Assembly: GCA_035772405.1 (NCBI GenBank)
Contig: JAYKKM010000258.1
Span: 1,302,001 to 1,366,000 of the forward strand
Source of the DNA: Chrysogorgia sp. JL179-B06
Lineage: Eukaryota > Cnidaria > Anthozoa > Scleralcyonacea > Chrysogorgiidae
Direction: 5' to 3'
Length of the DNA stretch: 64,000 nucleotides
Shown here: positions 8,250 through 19,357 of the stretch, one piece after another
Position numbering within the stretch: position 1 is the first letter of the stretch
How the letters are laid out: every line of letters begins with the position of its first letter
Notes under the pieces: generated by a model
Told to the model about the DNA's origin: nothing
The model's input: the letters and a program-made list of their open reading frames with translations, nothing else
Databases searched by the model: none
Position numbers and translations under genes: made by a program

Positions 8250-9334
8250 AAAACTATTTCGGGAAACGTGTGTGATGGTTTTTGAGTCTAATTTATTTTG
8301 TTTCACTTAACGAATTTTATTTTGTCTTGTTTAGAGAATTTCTCATTTTATTTTATTTAACGAATTTTATTTCGTATCGTTTTAGTAGTCTCGAAAGTGT
8401 GGGGTAACAACACAGTTTTCAATTTTAGTTGCGAAGCACGAAAAATTGAAAAATGTGCTGGTAGCCCCACTTTCTATACTACTTCTTTCCTACACCACTG
8501 CACTGTTATTTCAACTTTCAATTCAGTTAACTACAAAATCGTAGTTAAAAAATAAAGGTTCATTCTATTTGTGGTAATTTTATAACTACAATAATTTTAA
8601 CCACAATTTTATAGTAATGCTAACTACATTCATTTTAACCACAATTTTGTAATAATTTACTTCACTGATAATTTACTTCACAGCAATTGTGTTGTAATTT
8701 TAACCCCAATTTATAACTTTATTTGTTTTACTACAATAACCAACTTCTACAGCCAACATTCACTTCTGGTCTATAGTCATTCATTTATATTAGCCAGACT
8801 CTGACCAATACCACCTGGCAGGAAACGTAGATTATGGCAAATATTAAACAAACAAGTCATCAAGCTCAAAAAATTCAAGAACTTGCACACTCTAAAAATT
8901 GTGTTGAAATAACACCCCTTTTTGGTTGTTGTGTAATGTAGTTTTATCTTGCTCGTTGGACTAGATTTGGTAATAATGTACGTTCTATTTACTTCTCTTT
9001 AGAACCGCTCAGATTAGTCGAATAAACACTTGTAGCTTTACGGTAGATAAAGTGTAGTGGTTGAAACAGATAGCGTGTCTTTCGGTTAAGTAAACCAAAC
9101 CAGCGTAAGACAATAGTGAAACTTAGGGCTTGTTTATATGATCCGGATATCTCGGTTGCAAGCAGCTGTGCTGGGGGCTGGGACGGGGAGGAGCGCCTGC
9201 AGTGGTGCTATTGTTTCAGCGTTTTACGCCCCTGCGTGACAGTTGCAACGAACGCGGCAAAGTTTGCCATTAAACGCTCAACCTGAATCCGCTGTATGAT
9301 CTTCCTAAATCAACTGTAATGGTGGAAATTCATT
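8250..9334. other. Non-coding AT-rich segment, probable right flank of the Polinton
   Basis: No gene is supported. At 8300-8385 the phrase aacgaattttatttcgt and its variants recur (aacgaattttattttgt), a short imperfect duplication. 8384-8483 is an imperfect inverted repeat with arms of about 40 bases (agtgtgggg and ccccact near the ends). At 8560-8720 the phrase ttttaaccacaatttt recurs three times. Polintons end in long terminal inverted repeats, so the right terminus is expected somewhere here, but the left end lies outside the window and the boundary cannot be placed. Confidence 0.5.
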
Positions 9335-9543
9335 TTATAGAATACCCGTCCACTTTACTATTTGCATATATATTAACAAGGGTCAGACTACGGAAAGTTC
9401 ATCATATACAATTGCTTCGTTCGTTAAAAAATCACTTTCAATTTCATATACAATCAACAAGTACACACAATATGAATCTTCAACATTATATTAAAGAGAT
9501 TTTAGAGCAACCTGGTTTGTATTTCTGTGGACGGGTAATAATT
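9335..9543 (-). mobile_element. MITE copy with TATAGAATACCCGTCCA ends
   Basis: Starts ttatagaatacccgtcca and ends with the complement tggacgggta (with a 4-base loss of TTCT). The interior matches, in reverse orientation, the element at 60,261-60,502 (shared phrases include ggaaagttcatcatat and agagattttagagcaacc). Both copies border the phrase ttgctcccc on the same side. It is a non-autonomous, probably DNA-transposon-derived repeat of about 210-240 bp. The 99-codon frame across it is incidental. Confidence 0.75.
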
Positions 9544-10068
9544 GCTCCCCAAATCCTTCTTGACCCAATTTCTCGCTTATCGCATTATCACGCTTTTCCC
9601 GAAACAACCAGTCGGTAAAACGGCCACGTTGGAACCAAAATTCTCTAAAAATTCAAGTAACATATATCCTCGAGTCGAGACATGATTCAAACTTATCCTC
9701 CAACATCTTGAAAAGTATATTTTCTATTACTAAGTACCAACGTCAATCAACGTCCTCACAGCCAACAGGAATTTTCTGTTCTCTCAGTGAATCCGTTAGG
9801 CGCTCCCTCTCCTGCCCATCCCCAGCACAGCTGCTCGGCAGCCCGTCCCAGCCCCTTTGCGCGCTACGCAGTGTCCCTGGTGACCCGGATGTCACCGATC
9901 CGGGTACACTACAGGCTCTTAGAGCTCTCCTCACTCAACAATTTAACATTTATCTGATATAAATTTCCTTTTTATACCAACAAATTTGTTGAAAGACTTT
10001 TTAATCGCTCCCAACATTTCATCCAACAAACATTGGGTGATGGGAACCATGATATAAATTAAAAAACG
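9544..10068. other. Gene-free segment downstream of the HEPN exon
   Basis: Lies on the intron or 3' side of the minus-strand HEPN exon. 9779-9930 is unusually GC-rich for this window (for example cccatccccagcacagc) and contains a CpG-bearing stretch with an inverted motif (gacccggatgtcaccgatccgggt); the rest is AT-rich. No splice-acceptor-linked NB-ARC exon is visible here. Confidence 0.5.
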
Positions 10069-10145
10069 TTATAAATAAAAATATACATATACATAAACAA
10101 ATAAAAATACATTATCACCTACGTGTATATCAGGATCATTCTCAC

Positions 10146-10962
10146 CTGAAGTTTTGTTTTCGTCGTGATTGTCCATCACAGTTTGACGTTCACTTCTGGT
10201 TTTCATTAATTCAAGGATTTCACACATTCCTTTATTGAGCTCTGTCAACTGATCTGGAAGATATTCTGTTCGCTCATCAATATCACAAATCTTATCCTTT
10301 ATGTCTTTTTCAAGAAACTGATTGATTGCTTTTACCTCTTCTAGCAACTGTTCTCTCAATGTATTTACTTTCTCTGTTGGAAAATCATCCTCGGTCATGC
10401 CACCAATAGCGTCAATGGAAGTTGTACTCACATTAGCCACTGTTAATGCGTCTTTCACTAACTGCACATAGTGATCAAAATCAGCTTTAACAATTCTTGG
10501 CTTAGCCGAGTGACAAAGCCCATTTCTCAACAATCGAAGTTGATCAATTGCCAATGCAAGCGTTTCATCTTGATTTCCAGTAGCACTGCTCACTAATGGA
10601 TGGAAATGGCCGGGTGCTGGCTTCTTTGTCTTCAAATACAAATCATTTAGAGTCTTTGTAGGTAGCCCACCACTTGCTGAAGCAAATGTTTTAGCAAAAA
10701 TAGTGGCTTTGAAGAGTGCGGTGCAGTCCCATTCATCAATCGATTGGTTGACTGGTATGACAGTTTTACCACCTTCACTTTTGAGAAGCATATTGCGAAC
10801 AACTGTGGAGTCATCCCAAATTTGGTAACCTCGCAGCACAGCAATCTTGTTGTCCCACATTGTAACAAAAATCTGACGTAGAGCTTTCGGGAATTCGTCG
10901 AGGACAATAGATGAAAACTTAAAGAAGTTTAATTCTTCTTTAGAAAACGGCTTTACTGCCAT
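10146..10962 (-). CDS. HEPN (DZIP3-like) domain first exon, duplicate of the NLR exon 1
   Basis: The frame runs from ATG 10962 to a stop at 10069, but a strong donor (TTCAG|GTGAGAAT) at 10146/10145 indicates the coding exon ends at 10146 after 272 codons plus one base (phase 1). The protein matches exon 1 of the gene at 57,230-57,986 at most positions up to about residue 190, then diverges. The HEPN signature R-x4-H is present as RNGLCH (R146-H151), in the DZIP3/hRUL138-type HEPN family. After residue 200 the sequence is a predicted coiled coil. The codons after the donor encode an artificial-looking Val/Tyr/Phe tail, which supports splicing. No matching NB-ARC exon is present between here and 1; it may lie beyond the left edge or be lost. 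Confidence 0.75.
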
Positions 10963-11260
10963 TGTTCAAATGTCTCAATAAACTGCGTGATCGTTGGTCC
11001 AAACCTCATTAAAGTCCTATAGCAGGATAAAATGTGAAAGTTAAGTAATACGTTAATATATAATATATAATATATATACTAGGAGTAATTAAAGATTATG
11101 TAAGTGGGTTCGATGCACGTAGGCCAACAAATGGTGAATGAAGTTATAAACATAAAATCCTGCTGTAACGAATTATGAAAATAAATATTAAAAAAGCTAA
11201 TAAATATGCTCATATATTATGCTACATGTATAAGGGTAAGAGCAACAAAAATCAAAGTTA
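10963..11260 (-). promoter_or_regulatory. Promoter/5' region duplicated with the HEPN exon
   Basis: This stretch upstream of the HEPN start closely matches 57,987-58,280 upstream of the second HEPN gene (shared phrases: aaactg.gtgatcgttggt, ctatag.aggataaaatgt, tatatactaggagtaat). The duplication thus includes flanking DNA and an AT-rich TATA-like run at 11,057-11,080. Promoter function is inferred from position and conservation with the coding copy. Confidence 0.55.
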
Positions 11261-11993
11261 CACTAGAAATATGAATCCGCAATAATCCTCTCGCTTGTCT
11301 TTTCTACCCTCCCTCCCAAGAGTTGAATCATCCTAACAACCCCTGCGGTATTTTTCCCCATCCATGGTCCCCAGACCTAACTCGCACGCCATGTATTAAT
11401 TTGCAAAAGGCTGTTTCGTCGTAGAATTTTTTCTTTTTAGTTATCTCGGCCAATGTTTAACCGATTTCAATTCTGAAAACAGATTTTGAATAACCAAGTC
11501 TAAATACATAACTATAACATACGTGTCTATTATATTATGAGGGCTAAATTATAGAATACCCGTCCACTTTTCAAGCACTTATTTTTACAATGATATACGA
11601 TGATACGCAGTGCCTAAAATAACGTAACCATTTTTAGAAAAATTAGACCGAGAATGGACTGGGTACATACAATGTATTATTTTTCAGTGATACGATAATA
11701 CGCAGTGAGAAAATAACTATAAGAAAATAAGAGATTTCATAATTATTCTTTTTCAATGATACCATCATATTTTAAATTCAAAGTCATATTTAACACAAGC
11801 GAAATCTCAATCTGTAAAACATATATATTTATTAACCCACATAATGAACTCTCTTCCATGTATAGTATTATTAATCGGGACGTAGCACGAGTCTTAGATT
11901 CGCCTCTGTTATTAGTATTATTATTCTTGGGCTTCCACAAATCTGCAAAATTGCGCAATAATATTTCCCGTCAGGCTTTGCGAAGCTCGAGGC
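11261..11993. other. Non-coding segment with fragments of dispersed repeats
   Basis: 11,420-11,540 resembles the reverse complement of 61,770-61,890 (shared tctgttttcagaattg-type phrase and gacacgtatgtta). At 11,550 an isolated ttatagaatacccgtccac end of the MITE family occurs without its partner. 11,600-11,720 has a short duplicated phrase (atacg.tgatacgcagtg). No gene is supported. Confidence 0.5.
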
Positions 11994-12000
11994 TATAAAG
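11994..12000 (+). promoter_or_regulatory. Possible TATA box
   Basis: TATAAAG occurs about 120 bases before the ATG at 12,120 and is framed by a short inverted repeat (ctcgaggct and agccgag). It is the best core-promoter candidate for the small secreted frame downstream. Evidence is sequence match and position only. Confidence 0.25.
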
Positions 12001-12119
12001 CCGAGTCATGTGGCCGAGTTCTTCCTTTTCGACAGCTTTACCTTTAGTCGAGTTGTACTGTGCTGTTACTCTGTTTATAGATTTTGGAAGTGGCTAACTT
12101 AATCAGCGCATGATCAGCG

Positions 12120-12305
12120 ATGTGGCTGATAACTGTCTTGATCGTGTATATGCTCACAACGCTTACAACTGCACACGCCGATCGCGGTAGACCTACAGTA
12201 AAAGATGACGAGCAATTTCGAAACGGGTTGGTCCGCGATCTCAAAGAGAAACTCAAACTATTCAATACAAAATTCAAAACAATCTTATACATGAATGTTG
12301 CTTAA
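12120..12305 (+). CDS. Possible small secreted protein or first exon
   Basis: A 61-codon frame whose first 20 residues form a good signal peptide (MWLITVLIVYMLTTLTTAHA, with AHA as a cleavage-type end), followed by a basic and acidic helical segment and a stop. A TATAAAG box lies about 120 bp upstream. No cysteine pattern or known family is visible. It may be a real short gene, a first exon, or a chance frame in the 5' region of the Helitron relic. Confidence 0.3.
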   Translation: MWLITVLIVYMLTTLTTAHADRGRPTVKDDEQFRNGLVRDLKEKLKLFNTKFKTILYMNVA

Positions 12306-12307
12306 AT

Positions 12308-12772
12308 GTGCCATTAAAATGCTATTCAAAATGCTATTCAAAACCTGCTATTCAAAATGCTACTCAAAAGACTGTTGAGAGAAAAACAATTACTGTGAAC
12401 ATTGACAAAGACAAGTTGCAAAGGACAGGTAAATATGCTGAAGAGACCCAAGAAATAAATGCTACATGGGAAAGCTTTGGATGTATTGAGTCTTTAGTAT
12501 TTGTAATTTGCTTTATCTTCGCCTGGATTGTTTATTATGGTGTTAATAAAGTTATGCAAAATAAACTTGATGTGATTTCATCAAGTGACGTGCATTTGTT
12601 ATCGAATGTCTGTTCACAAATGTTGCCTAATAAAAATCCGAAAAACCCCCAGTTATCTGTAAAAGTCACTGCTGATAACTCGGAGTCTTGTGCAATATTA
12701 TGCCACTGTCGATCTCGTTATGAGAAGTTTGTTTATCGGAAGAGTGAGTTGATAACTGTATTAATTGGATAG
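12308..12772 (+). CDS. Unrecognised frame with one transmembrane segment
   Basis: A 154-codon open stretch with no ATG at its start. The N-terminal part is repetitive (CYSK twice, QNATQK). A hydrophobic segment (SLVFVICFIFAWIVYYGV, about residues 61-78) would span a membrane. It directly follows, in another frame, the small signal-peptide frame and precedes the Helitron protein. It may be a decayed part of the Helitron or of a host gene. No family recognised. Confidence 0.25.
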   Translation: MPLKCYSKCYSKPAIQNATQKTVERKTITVNIDKDKLQRTGKYAEETQEINATWESFGCIESLVFVICFIFAWIVYYGVNKVMQNKLDVISSSDVHLLSNVCSQMLPNKNPKNPQLSVKVTADNSESCAILCHCRSRYEKFVYRKSELITVLIG

Positions 12773-12860
12773 CTATAATCAACTCATTGCAGATCCTCAA
12801 TTGCAAACCAGACCTATTTTATCGAGTTATACAATGTTCTTGTGAACGCTAAAAATACTT

Positions 12861-14384
12861 GTGAACGCTACAAGCACACATGTTGCTCGACGTGATGTTG
12901 CTCGACGTGAACGAGAACCTAGCAGAATCCCAGCCAAAAAAATCTGTCGTCTTTTACAAAAAAGCAGAAAATTAAGGAAACTTGTTCGAAAGCACATTAA
13001 AAATAATGCACCCAGGTCATCCAGAATCCATCGCTTTGCTTATGCATTTAGTCATGAACGTAAAAAGCTATTGGCTGGTCGAGTAACATTCTTGCCCCAG
13101 CTTACTAAGAAAGCGAAACGTTTGCAAGTGGATTCAAGATGGCGTAGAAAACAAACGGCTGCATCGCAAAGATCTGTATTTCATTTTAAAAGTAGTAAAA
13201 AAAGATGCAAGTCCAGTACAAAAGTACTGAAGGCAAATAATTCAGAAGCAGCTGGTACTTACAAGAATTTAAACCACAGGATGAATTTCTGCAAATTTAA
13301 CCTTTGTAGAGACATTGAGAAAAATCCTGGTCCTACTTTCATTGACCCAAGTAAAACACTGCATGCACCTTATAGTCAAGGAAATGTTTCTATATTTGGG
13401 CAAAATTCAGGACAGCAGTGTGTAGCAATGAGTTTATGTGCTTTAATACATAATTTTAGAAACAAGTCAGTAACTTACACAATAAATCACGCAGAGCACC
13501 TAATTCAAATTATGAACATTGGCAATGAGTTATATTCTGCATTATCAAGATTGTCGAGACAATCTTATTTATTACTAAATGGTCTACCAAAAATATTTGA
13601 TTTTCATGCTAGAGATTCATTTCGTATGGCCGATGCTTGTGGCACATGTGTATTATTAGAAGTAAATTCAATAAATAACCTGCTACAATATTTGCAGAAT
13701 TTATACAAATGTGATGTTTTATTTGAGCTTAAAGGTGTTAAAATTGCTATCGTACAATTTACAGAAAATACAATTTTGCATACCAACATAACTCAATCCA
13801 CTTTAACTTGCTGTTCATTGACATGTGACAATCAGGCTGTTATTGACAATTTAAATTATTCAATACAATGTTATGCAATATGTTTTTATTCAATCTGTTT
13901 TTCTGTTATTAAACCATGCACCTACTGGAATGATCTGGCATTAAATGCTATTGCAGAGCATGGCCACTTTTTTTATCAGGAAACCTTAAATGATGGACAA
14001 CAGTTTACATCTAATAAATTACCAAGCACAGTAAATATATATGGTGCAAATGTTGATGTAGTATTTGGCACAAAACAACAGGGAACATTCTCTCCTACCT
14101 CTCTATGTAATAAACTAGTTCTTGAGAAGTTAATTTTAAACAATGCTACTGAAAATAATGGTTTTTTGTTGTGGAATTCAAGCTACTGCTTAAGTTGCAT
14201 TTTTGAACATAATGGTGCAAGACAAAAAAGAACAAAATATTTTTTAGTGGCATGTGATGAAAGCCAAACAATCAATTTGTTTGAAAAATGTACTGCTTCA
14301 GATTCTCTCGTTAATAAATTTTGCAATATTGTTTCACACAAACTTAAATCTGATGAAATACAGAACAATAAATCTAGTACATAA
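12861..14384 (+). pseudogene. Helitron N-terminal polyprotein: basic region, 2A-like peptide, cysteine-protease-like domain
   Basis: A 507-codon frame. Residues 1-140 are very basic (many Arg/Lys), suiting nucleic-acid binding. At residues 151-158 (DNA 13,311-13,334) the sequence is DIEKNPGP, which fully matches the 2A ribosome-skipping consensus D-x-E-x-N-P-G-P; it would separate a 157-aa product from the rest. Downstream, GQQCVAMSLCAL (about residue 190) looks like the catalytic-Cys motif of a papain-fold or viral-tegument-like deubiquitinase/protease. AEHGHFF near residue 370 is a candidate His region. The exact protease class is unsure. The frame ends before the DUF6570-like segment, so the protein is broken relative to the full element. 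Confidence 0.7.
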
Positions 14385-14432
14385 AAAAAGTTAATTGATG
14401 ATAAACTATGCAAATTTGAGAACTATGCAAAC

Positions 14433-15690
14433 TTGGAACCTGCTAAGAAAAAAATTAAGTTAGAGAAAGCTGCTTCAAAGTATAAAAGTATGGACATTGT
14501 GAAAAAGAAAGATATACTTCAAAAAAATATCAAAAAATACAAGTCATTGGATCCTATGAAAAAAAAAAATCTACTTCAAAAAAATGCTGAAAAATACAAG
14601 TCAATGGATCCTATGAAAAAGATAGATCTAAATCAAAAGAAGGCTGAACAATACACGTCAATGGATCCTGCGAAAAAGACAGATCTACTTCGAACAAAAG
14701 CAGAAAAATACAATAACTCCTTGATACATGATATAGACTATTATATATCCAGGTTTAAAAATAAAATTAAAGAAGGCCCTTGTTATATATGTTCTGAATG
14801 CAACCGATTGCTCTACAGAAAATCAGTCATGCTGTTATATAAAAATAAATACATCAATGCCAATAAAACTCTCTTCACTCTCTTCACTGATATAAAGTCA
14901 TTTGATGAGAAACAAAACATTTGTAAAACCTGCCATTCAAAGGTATCTAAAGGCAAAATTCCATGTCAGGCAATATGTAATAACATGTATGTTGACAAAA
15001 TACCAGGTGAACCTGCATCTTTAGAAAAACTTGAACAAGTTCTTATTGCCCAGCGAATAGTTTTCGAAAAGATCATTGTAATGCCAAAAGGACAGCAACG
15101 AAAACTCAAGGGAACAATCTGCAATGTGCCTGTTGAAGACATGTAAATGTTTACCACGGCCGCCTGAAAGATCAGGTATAATAATGCTGAAACTTAAACG
15201 AAAACTTGAATTCAGAGGTCGTGTGTATTTTCAAGCAGTGCGTCCTCAGTTCATCCTGGATGCACTTAACTGGCTCAAGTTAAACAATCCATTGTATAAT
15301 AATATTACAATTGATATTCAAAATATCAGTGCAAAACTTACCAGTTTCGAACAAGATGACAATACTTCAGGTATAAATTATGATAAAAACGAAAACTCCT
15401 TAACAGAAAACTGCAAGCAAGACATTACCAATGATGATGATACTGAAGAAAGAGATGACTCATTGAATGAATATAGACAAGCAACTAATGAGACATGTTT
15501 CCAGTCTGTATTACCAGATTATCCTGTAGCAATGCCAATACAAAGTAATAAAAATTGTTCATTAGGGAATGAAGTGTACTTTACACCTGGAGAAAATAAA
15601 CATCCTGTATCAATAATGACAGACACAACCTGTGAAGAGCTTGTATTTCCAGTGTTGTTCCCTAAAGGCCGGTTTGGCTACACTAAATGA
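14433..15690 (+). pseudogene. Helitron DUF6570-like zinc region (broken)
   Basis: Two overlapping frames. The first (to 15,146) opens with four about 20-residue repeats built on KYKSMDP and KKxDLLQK, then a Cys-rich segment (CYICSEC and CKTC), then a block ending KGTICNVPVE, typical of the DUF6570-type region of animal Helitrons. The second frame (from about 15,124 to a stop at 15,690) continues with RPPERSG and FQAVRPQFILDALNWL. The shift between frames at about 15,145 and the stop after GRFGYTK are disabling. The region precedes Rep as in intact relatives. Confidence 0.65.
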
Positions 15691-15823
15691 AAGAATTATT
15701 AAGCACAGTTTGTCACAGAACAAAAAAAGGTGTCAGATAGTATTAATATAGCCTTGTAACTGCATCTCAAATAAAATCAGATGTAGACAAATTAAAGGTT
15801 TAATTTGTCAAGATCAGGCATGT

Positions 15824-17317
15824 TTGTTTTTAAAGCAAATTCCAGGCACACTACCTTACTGGCAAAAATGTATGTATGAAGTAGTAGCCATGGTAAAACA
15901 ACTTGGGATTCCAACATGGTTTATGACATTATCATGTGCTGATCTTAGATGGTCTGAGTTGTTTCAGGTTATAGCTAGAACACAAGGAAAAAACATGACT
16001 GAAGAACAAGTTGAAGATGGTCTTAATCTGGTCTTACAATGAAAGATGTTCAATGCTAAATCTTAATCCTGTTGTTGTTGCAAAGCATTTTCAAGATAGA
16101 GTTGAAACATTTTTCACTGAACTTCTCCTTAGCCAAAAAAATCCAATAGGTAAAATAATCTATTATGCACTCCGCATTGAATTTTAAATGAGAGGATCTC
16201 CTCATTTACATGCATTAATATGGACTTCTGACTGCCCCAAACTTCTGAAAACAAAGAAGCTTACATACAATTTATAGATAAACCATGTACAAGCCTACCT
16301 TCCAGATGGGGAAACTGAACCACATGAGTTACATGAGTTAGTTAAAACTTATCAAAAACACAATCATTCTAAAACCTGGAATACAAAAATATTAGTTGTA
16401 GATTTAATTTTGGTCAATTTTTTACCAAAAGCACAATAGTAGCACAACCTCTTAATGATGATCTAGATGAGCAAATCAAGAGTAATATACTCGACAGGCG
16501 AACACAGATTCTGACCTCAGTCAAACAGAAAATAGATGAAGTGTTAAACCCATCCAAGCCAGATTATAATGAAACATTAAATGATGTAGATATTTTTAAA
16601 TCACTGGGTATCACCGAGGATGAATATTACTGGGCTCTATCGATATCATCAGACTCTGATTTTGGGTTGCACCTTAAAAGGCCTGTAGACAGCTGTTTTA
16701 TTAACAATTACTTTGTTGCTGGTATTAAGGGATTTGCAGCAAATGTTGACATGCAACCTGTATTCAATCACTACAAATGCATAACATACGTCTACTCATA
16801 TTTTACTAAAGATGAAACTAAATGTTCTCAAGCTATTACAAATGCAGCAAAAGAAGCAAAAGCTGCTAACATAAATATTAGAGATGGCCTGAAAAAAATT
16901 GGTGCTGCTTTTCTCTCTACAAGAGAAGTTAGTTCACAAGAATGTGTCTACAGATCAATGCCTGAACTTTGGTTGAGAAAAATATTTCCAAAAACTGTTT
17001 TCGTTAGTACAGATTTTCCAGAAAAAAGGGTACGTGTGACTAAAACAAAAGTGGAGCTTGGTGAACTAGATGATGATAGTACTGATATCTTTAAGTCAAA
17101 TATAATTCAGCGTTACAGCATTAGACCAACATCAATTCCAGTTGTTGATCAATTATGTCTTGCAGAATTTGCTGCATATTACTATAAAGATTATAAAATT
17201 GATTATAGTGAAACAAAAGATTCCCAACCTGATGTTCTAACAGATGACTTGGTTGAATTGCAAAGTACCATAAGTGATACAACACAATGCCTTCCCAAAA
17301 AAAAATTAATTAATTAA
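15824..17317 (+). pseudogene. Helitron Rep nuclease (HUH) remnant
   Basis: The frame 15,824-16,042 (SCADLRWSELF) and following pieces in other frames make up a Rep_hel region. The metal-binding HUH motif is visible as H-L-H at 16,203-16,211 in the context RGSPHLHALIW, directly after a stop codon at 16,185-16,187. The last frame (16,541-17,317) contains CITYVYSYFTK, the likely tyrosine (Y2) motif, with two Tyr four residues apart. Rep would nick and ligate DNA for rolling-circle transposition. Several stops and frame changes make this copy inactive. Confidence 0.75.
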
Positions 17318-17330
17318 CCCCAATGAATAC

Positions 17331-19357
17331 ATGAAATGTAGAAAGGTTAAGGCTGTATTAAGGTATCATACACCTAATAAAAGAAAAGAACCAGAATCTT
17401 ATTTTCACCATTTACTTATGCTCTATTATCCATGGCGAGATGAAAGTAATCTATTGGCTTCAGATCAAACATATACATCGCAGTTCTATGAACCTGATGT
17501 CCAACTTATTGTTGAGCACAATAGAGCAATTTTTGAACCTGATGCAGATGCTGTTAGTGAGGCACTTGAAGTATTAAAATCTAATCAGGGCAATATTATT
17601 CATTCATTTGATTCAATAAATGACCAAGAAAATGCGGATTTGCAAGGTGAAATGCAAGATGACTCGATCCCACACGAATCATTTAATAAACAATTACCAT
17701 CACATCTTGACCACACACAATCTAATCAGCATACCACTGGAGCAATTACTTCTTACAACCGACCAACAGAGATCTCGGATGATATATTACGTGAAACTGT
17801 GAGGTCCTTGAACATGGAGCAACGTCATGCATATAATACATTTCTTACATGGTGTAGGAATACAATGAAAAACATGAACAGCTTAAGACCTGTTGAAATA
17901 GAACCAATCTATATTTTCTTAACTGGTGGTGGCGGTGCAGGAAAAAGTCATTTGATTAAAACAATATATCATACAGCAGTTTTAACTAACTAACTTTTTA
18001 TTAGACATCCTCCTATTAACCCTGAATTACCAACAGTTCTTCTCATGGCACCAACAGGTGTGGTAGCAATAAACATTGATGGAACAACAATAAATACTGG
18101 TCTTGCTATTCCTAAAGAAACTGGTGATAATGTACCTGCAATGTCAGACCAAAAGAAAACACAATTAAGACTATATCATTATCTGACCTAAAGCTAATAA
18201 TAATAGATGAAATTTCTATGGTTGGAAACACAACCTTACTACATATCCACCAAAGATTAAAATAAATATTTGGCACCACCAGTTCTCTGCTATTTGCTGG
18301 AATTACTATCATTGTTGTAGGTGATCTATGTCAACTTCCACCAATACGTAAAAGATTTGTATTTGACAATTTCAAAAATGATTCTTATAATCTATGCCAC
18401 CCATGGAAGGTCTTCAAAATGATAGAATTTCATGAAATCATGAGACAGAAAAATGACCAAGCATTTATTGAACTTCTTAACAGAATAAGAACTGCTACTC
18501 AAACAGAAAATGACATTCAGATAATCCAATCAAGATCAATAAACCCATCTGACCCTAATTATCCATCAGATGCACTTCATATCTGGGCTGCAAATGCCCC
18601 TGTTGACAAACATAACAAGAAAATGCTAGAAGAACTTTCTGGATCCTTATTTATTCTTAAAGCTAAAGATCAATATCCAACAAATGTAAGGAAACAAGAT
18701 ATTGATAGAGTATTAACAAGAGGACGGTGTGAAACAGGTGCACTTAATTATGAAATTCTGATTAAAGAGGGTGCTAGAGTAATGCTTACAACAAATATCA
18801 GTATTCCAAATAGACTCATCAATGGACAAGTTGGAACTGTATTTAAAATTGATATCAATCAAAATACCCAAATACCAACTGTTCTTTACATCAAATTTGA
18901 TGACCCAAATGCTGGTAAAAACTTAACTAACACTTGTGGCAACCCTTTTGCAAGAAAAAACAAAGTAGTTCCCATTGAACCTGTACTAGCAAAGATCAAA
19001 ATACGACCAGGTAAAGCATCTTCCTCAGAAATACAGAGAGTACAATTCCCTGTTACACTTGCTTGGGCATGTACTGTACATAAAGTTCAAGGACTAACAC
19101 TTGAAAAAGTTGTAATCAGTTCTGACTTAATAAAACAGAGAGCATTTAACTATGGACAAATTTATGTTGCCTTAAGCCGTGCAACTTCTTTACAAGGTCT
19201 CTATATTTTAGGAAAAATTGGGAGTAAACATGTTAAAGCAAATCCTAAAGTTCTTGAAGAATACCAAAGACTACGAAATGAATGTATGGTACCACATTTA
19301 ACAACTGTACTGCCAGACAATTTCAATGTTTTGACCATATCACTTTTAAATATATAA
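17331..19357 (+). pseudogene. Helitron PIF1-family helicase remnant
   Basis: Walker A (TGGGGAGKSHLI) ends the first frame near 17,950. After a stop at 17,993 come APTGVVAINI, IIIDEISMVG (Walker B, about 18,200) and VVGDLCQLPPI (about 18,330), each in shifted frames. The last frame (18,419-19,357) has HEIMRQK, ARVMLTTN, CTVHKVQGLTL and YVALSRATSL, the standard C-terminal motifs of PIF1 helicases. It would unwind DNA during Helitron transposition. Three breaks within the core show it is a pseudogene. Confidence 0.85.

Larger units (their letters stand above)
12861..19357 (+). mobile_element. Degraded Helitron with 2A, protease-like, Rep and PIF1 helicase regions
   Basis: All parts are on the plus strand and in the order expected for an autonomous animal Helitron: basic N-terminus, 2A-like peptide, cysteine-protease-like domain, DUF6570-like zinc region, HUH Rep nuclease, PIF1-type helicase. 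The reading is interrupted at about 14,384, 15,146, 15,690, 16,042, 16,187, 17,317, 17,993 and 18,190 by stops or frame changes, so the copy is dead. The termini (5'-TC, 3'-CTRR with hairpin, AT target) could not be placed with confidence. Confidence 0.85.

Noticed and set aside
12861..14384. Picornavirus-like polyprotein because of the 2A motif
   Set aside because: Downstream regions are DUF6570-like, HUH Rep and PIF1 helicase, so the 2A belongs to a Helitron; no viral RdRp or capsid domain is present.
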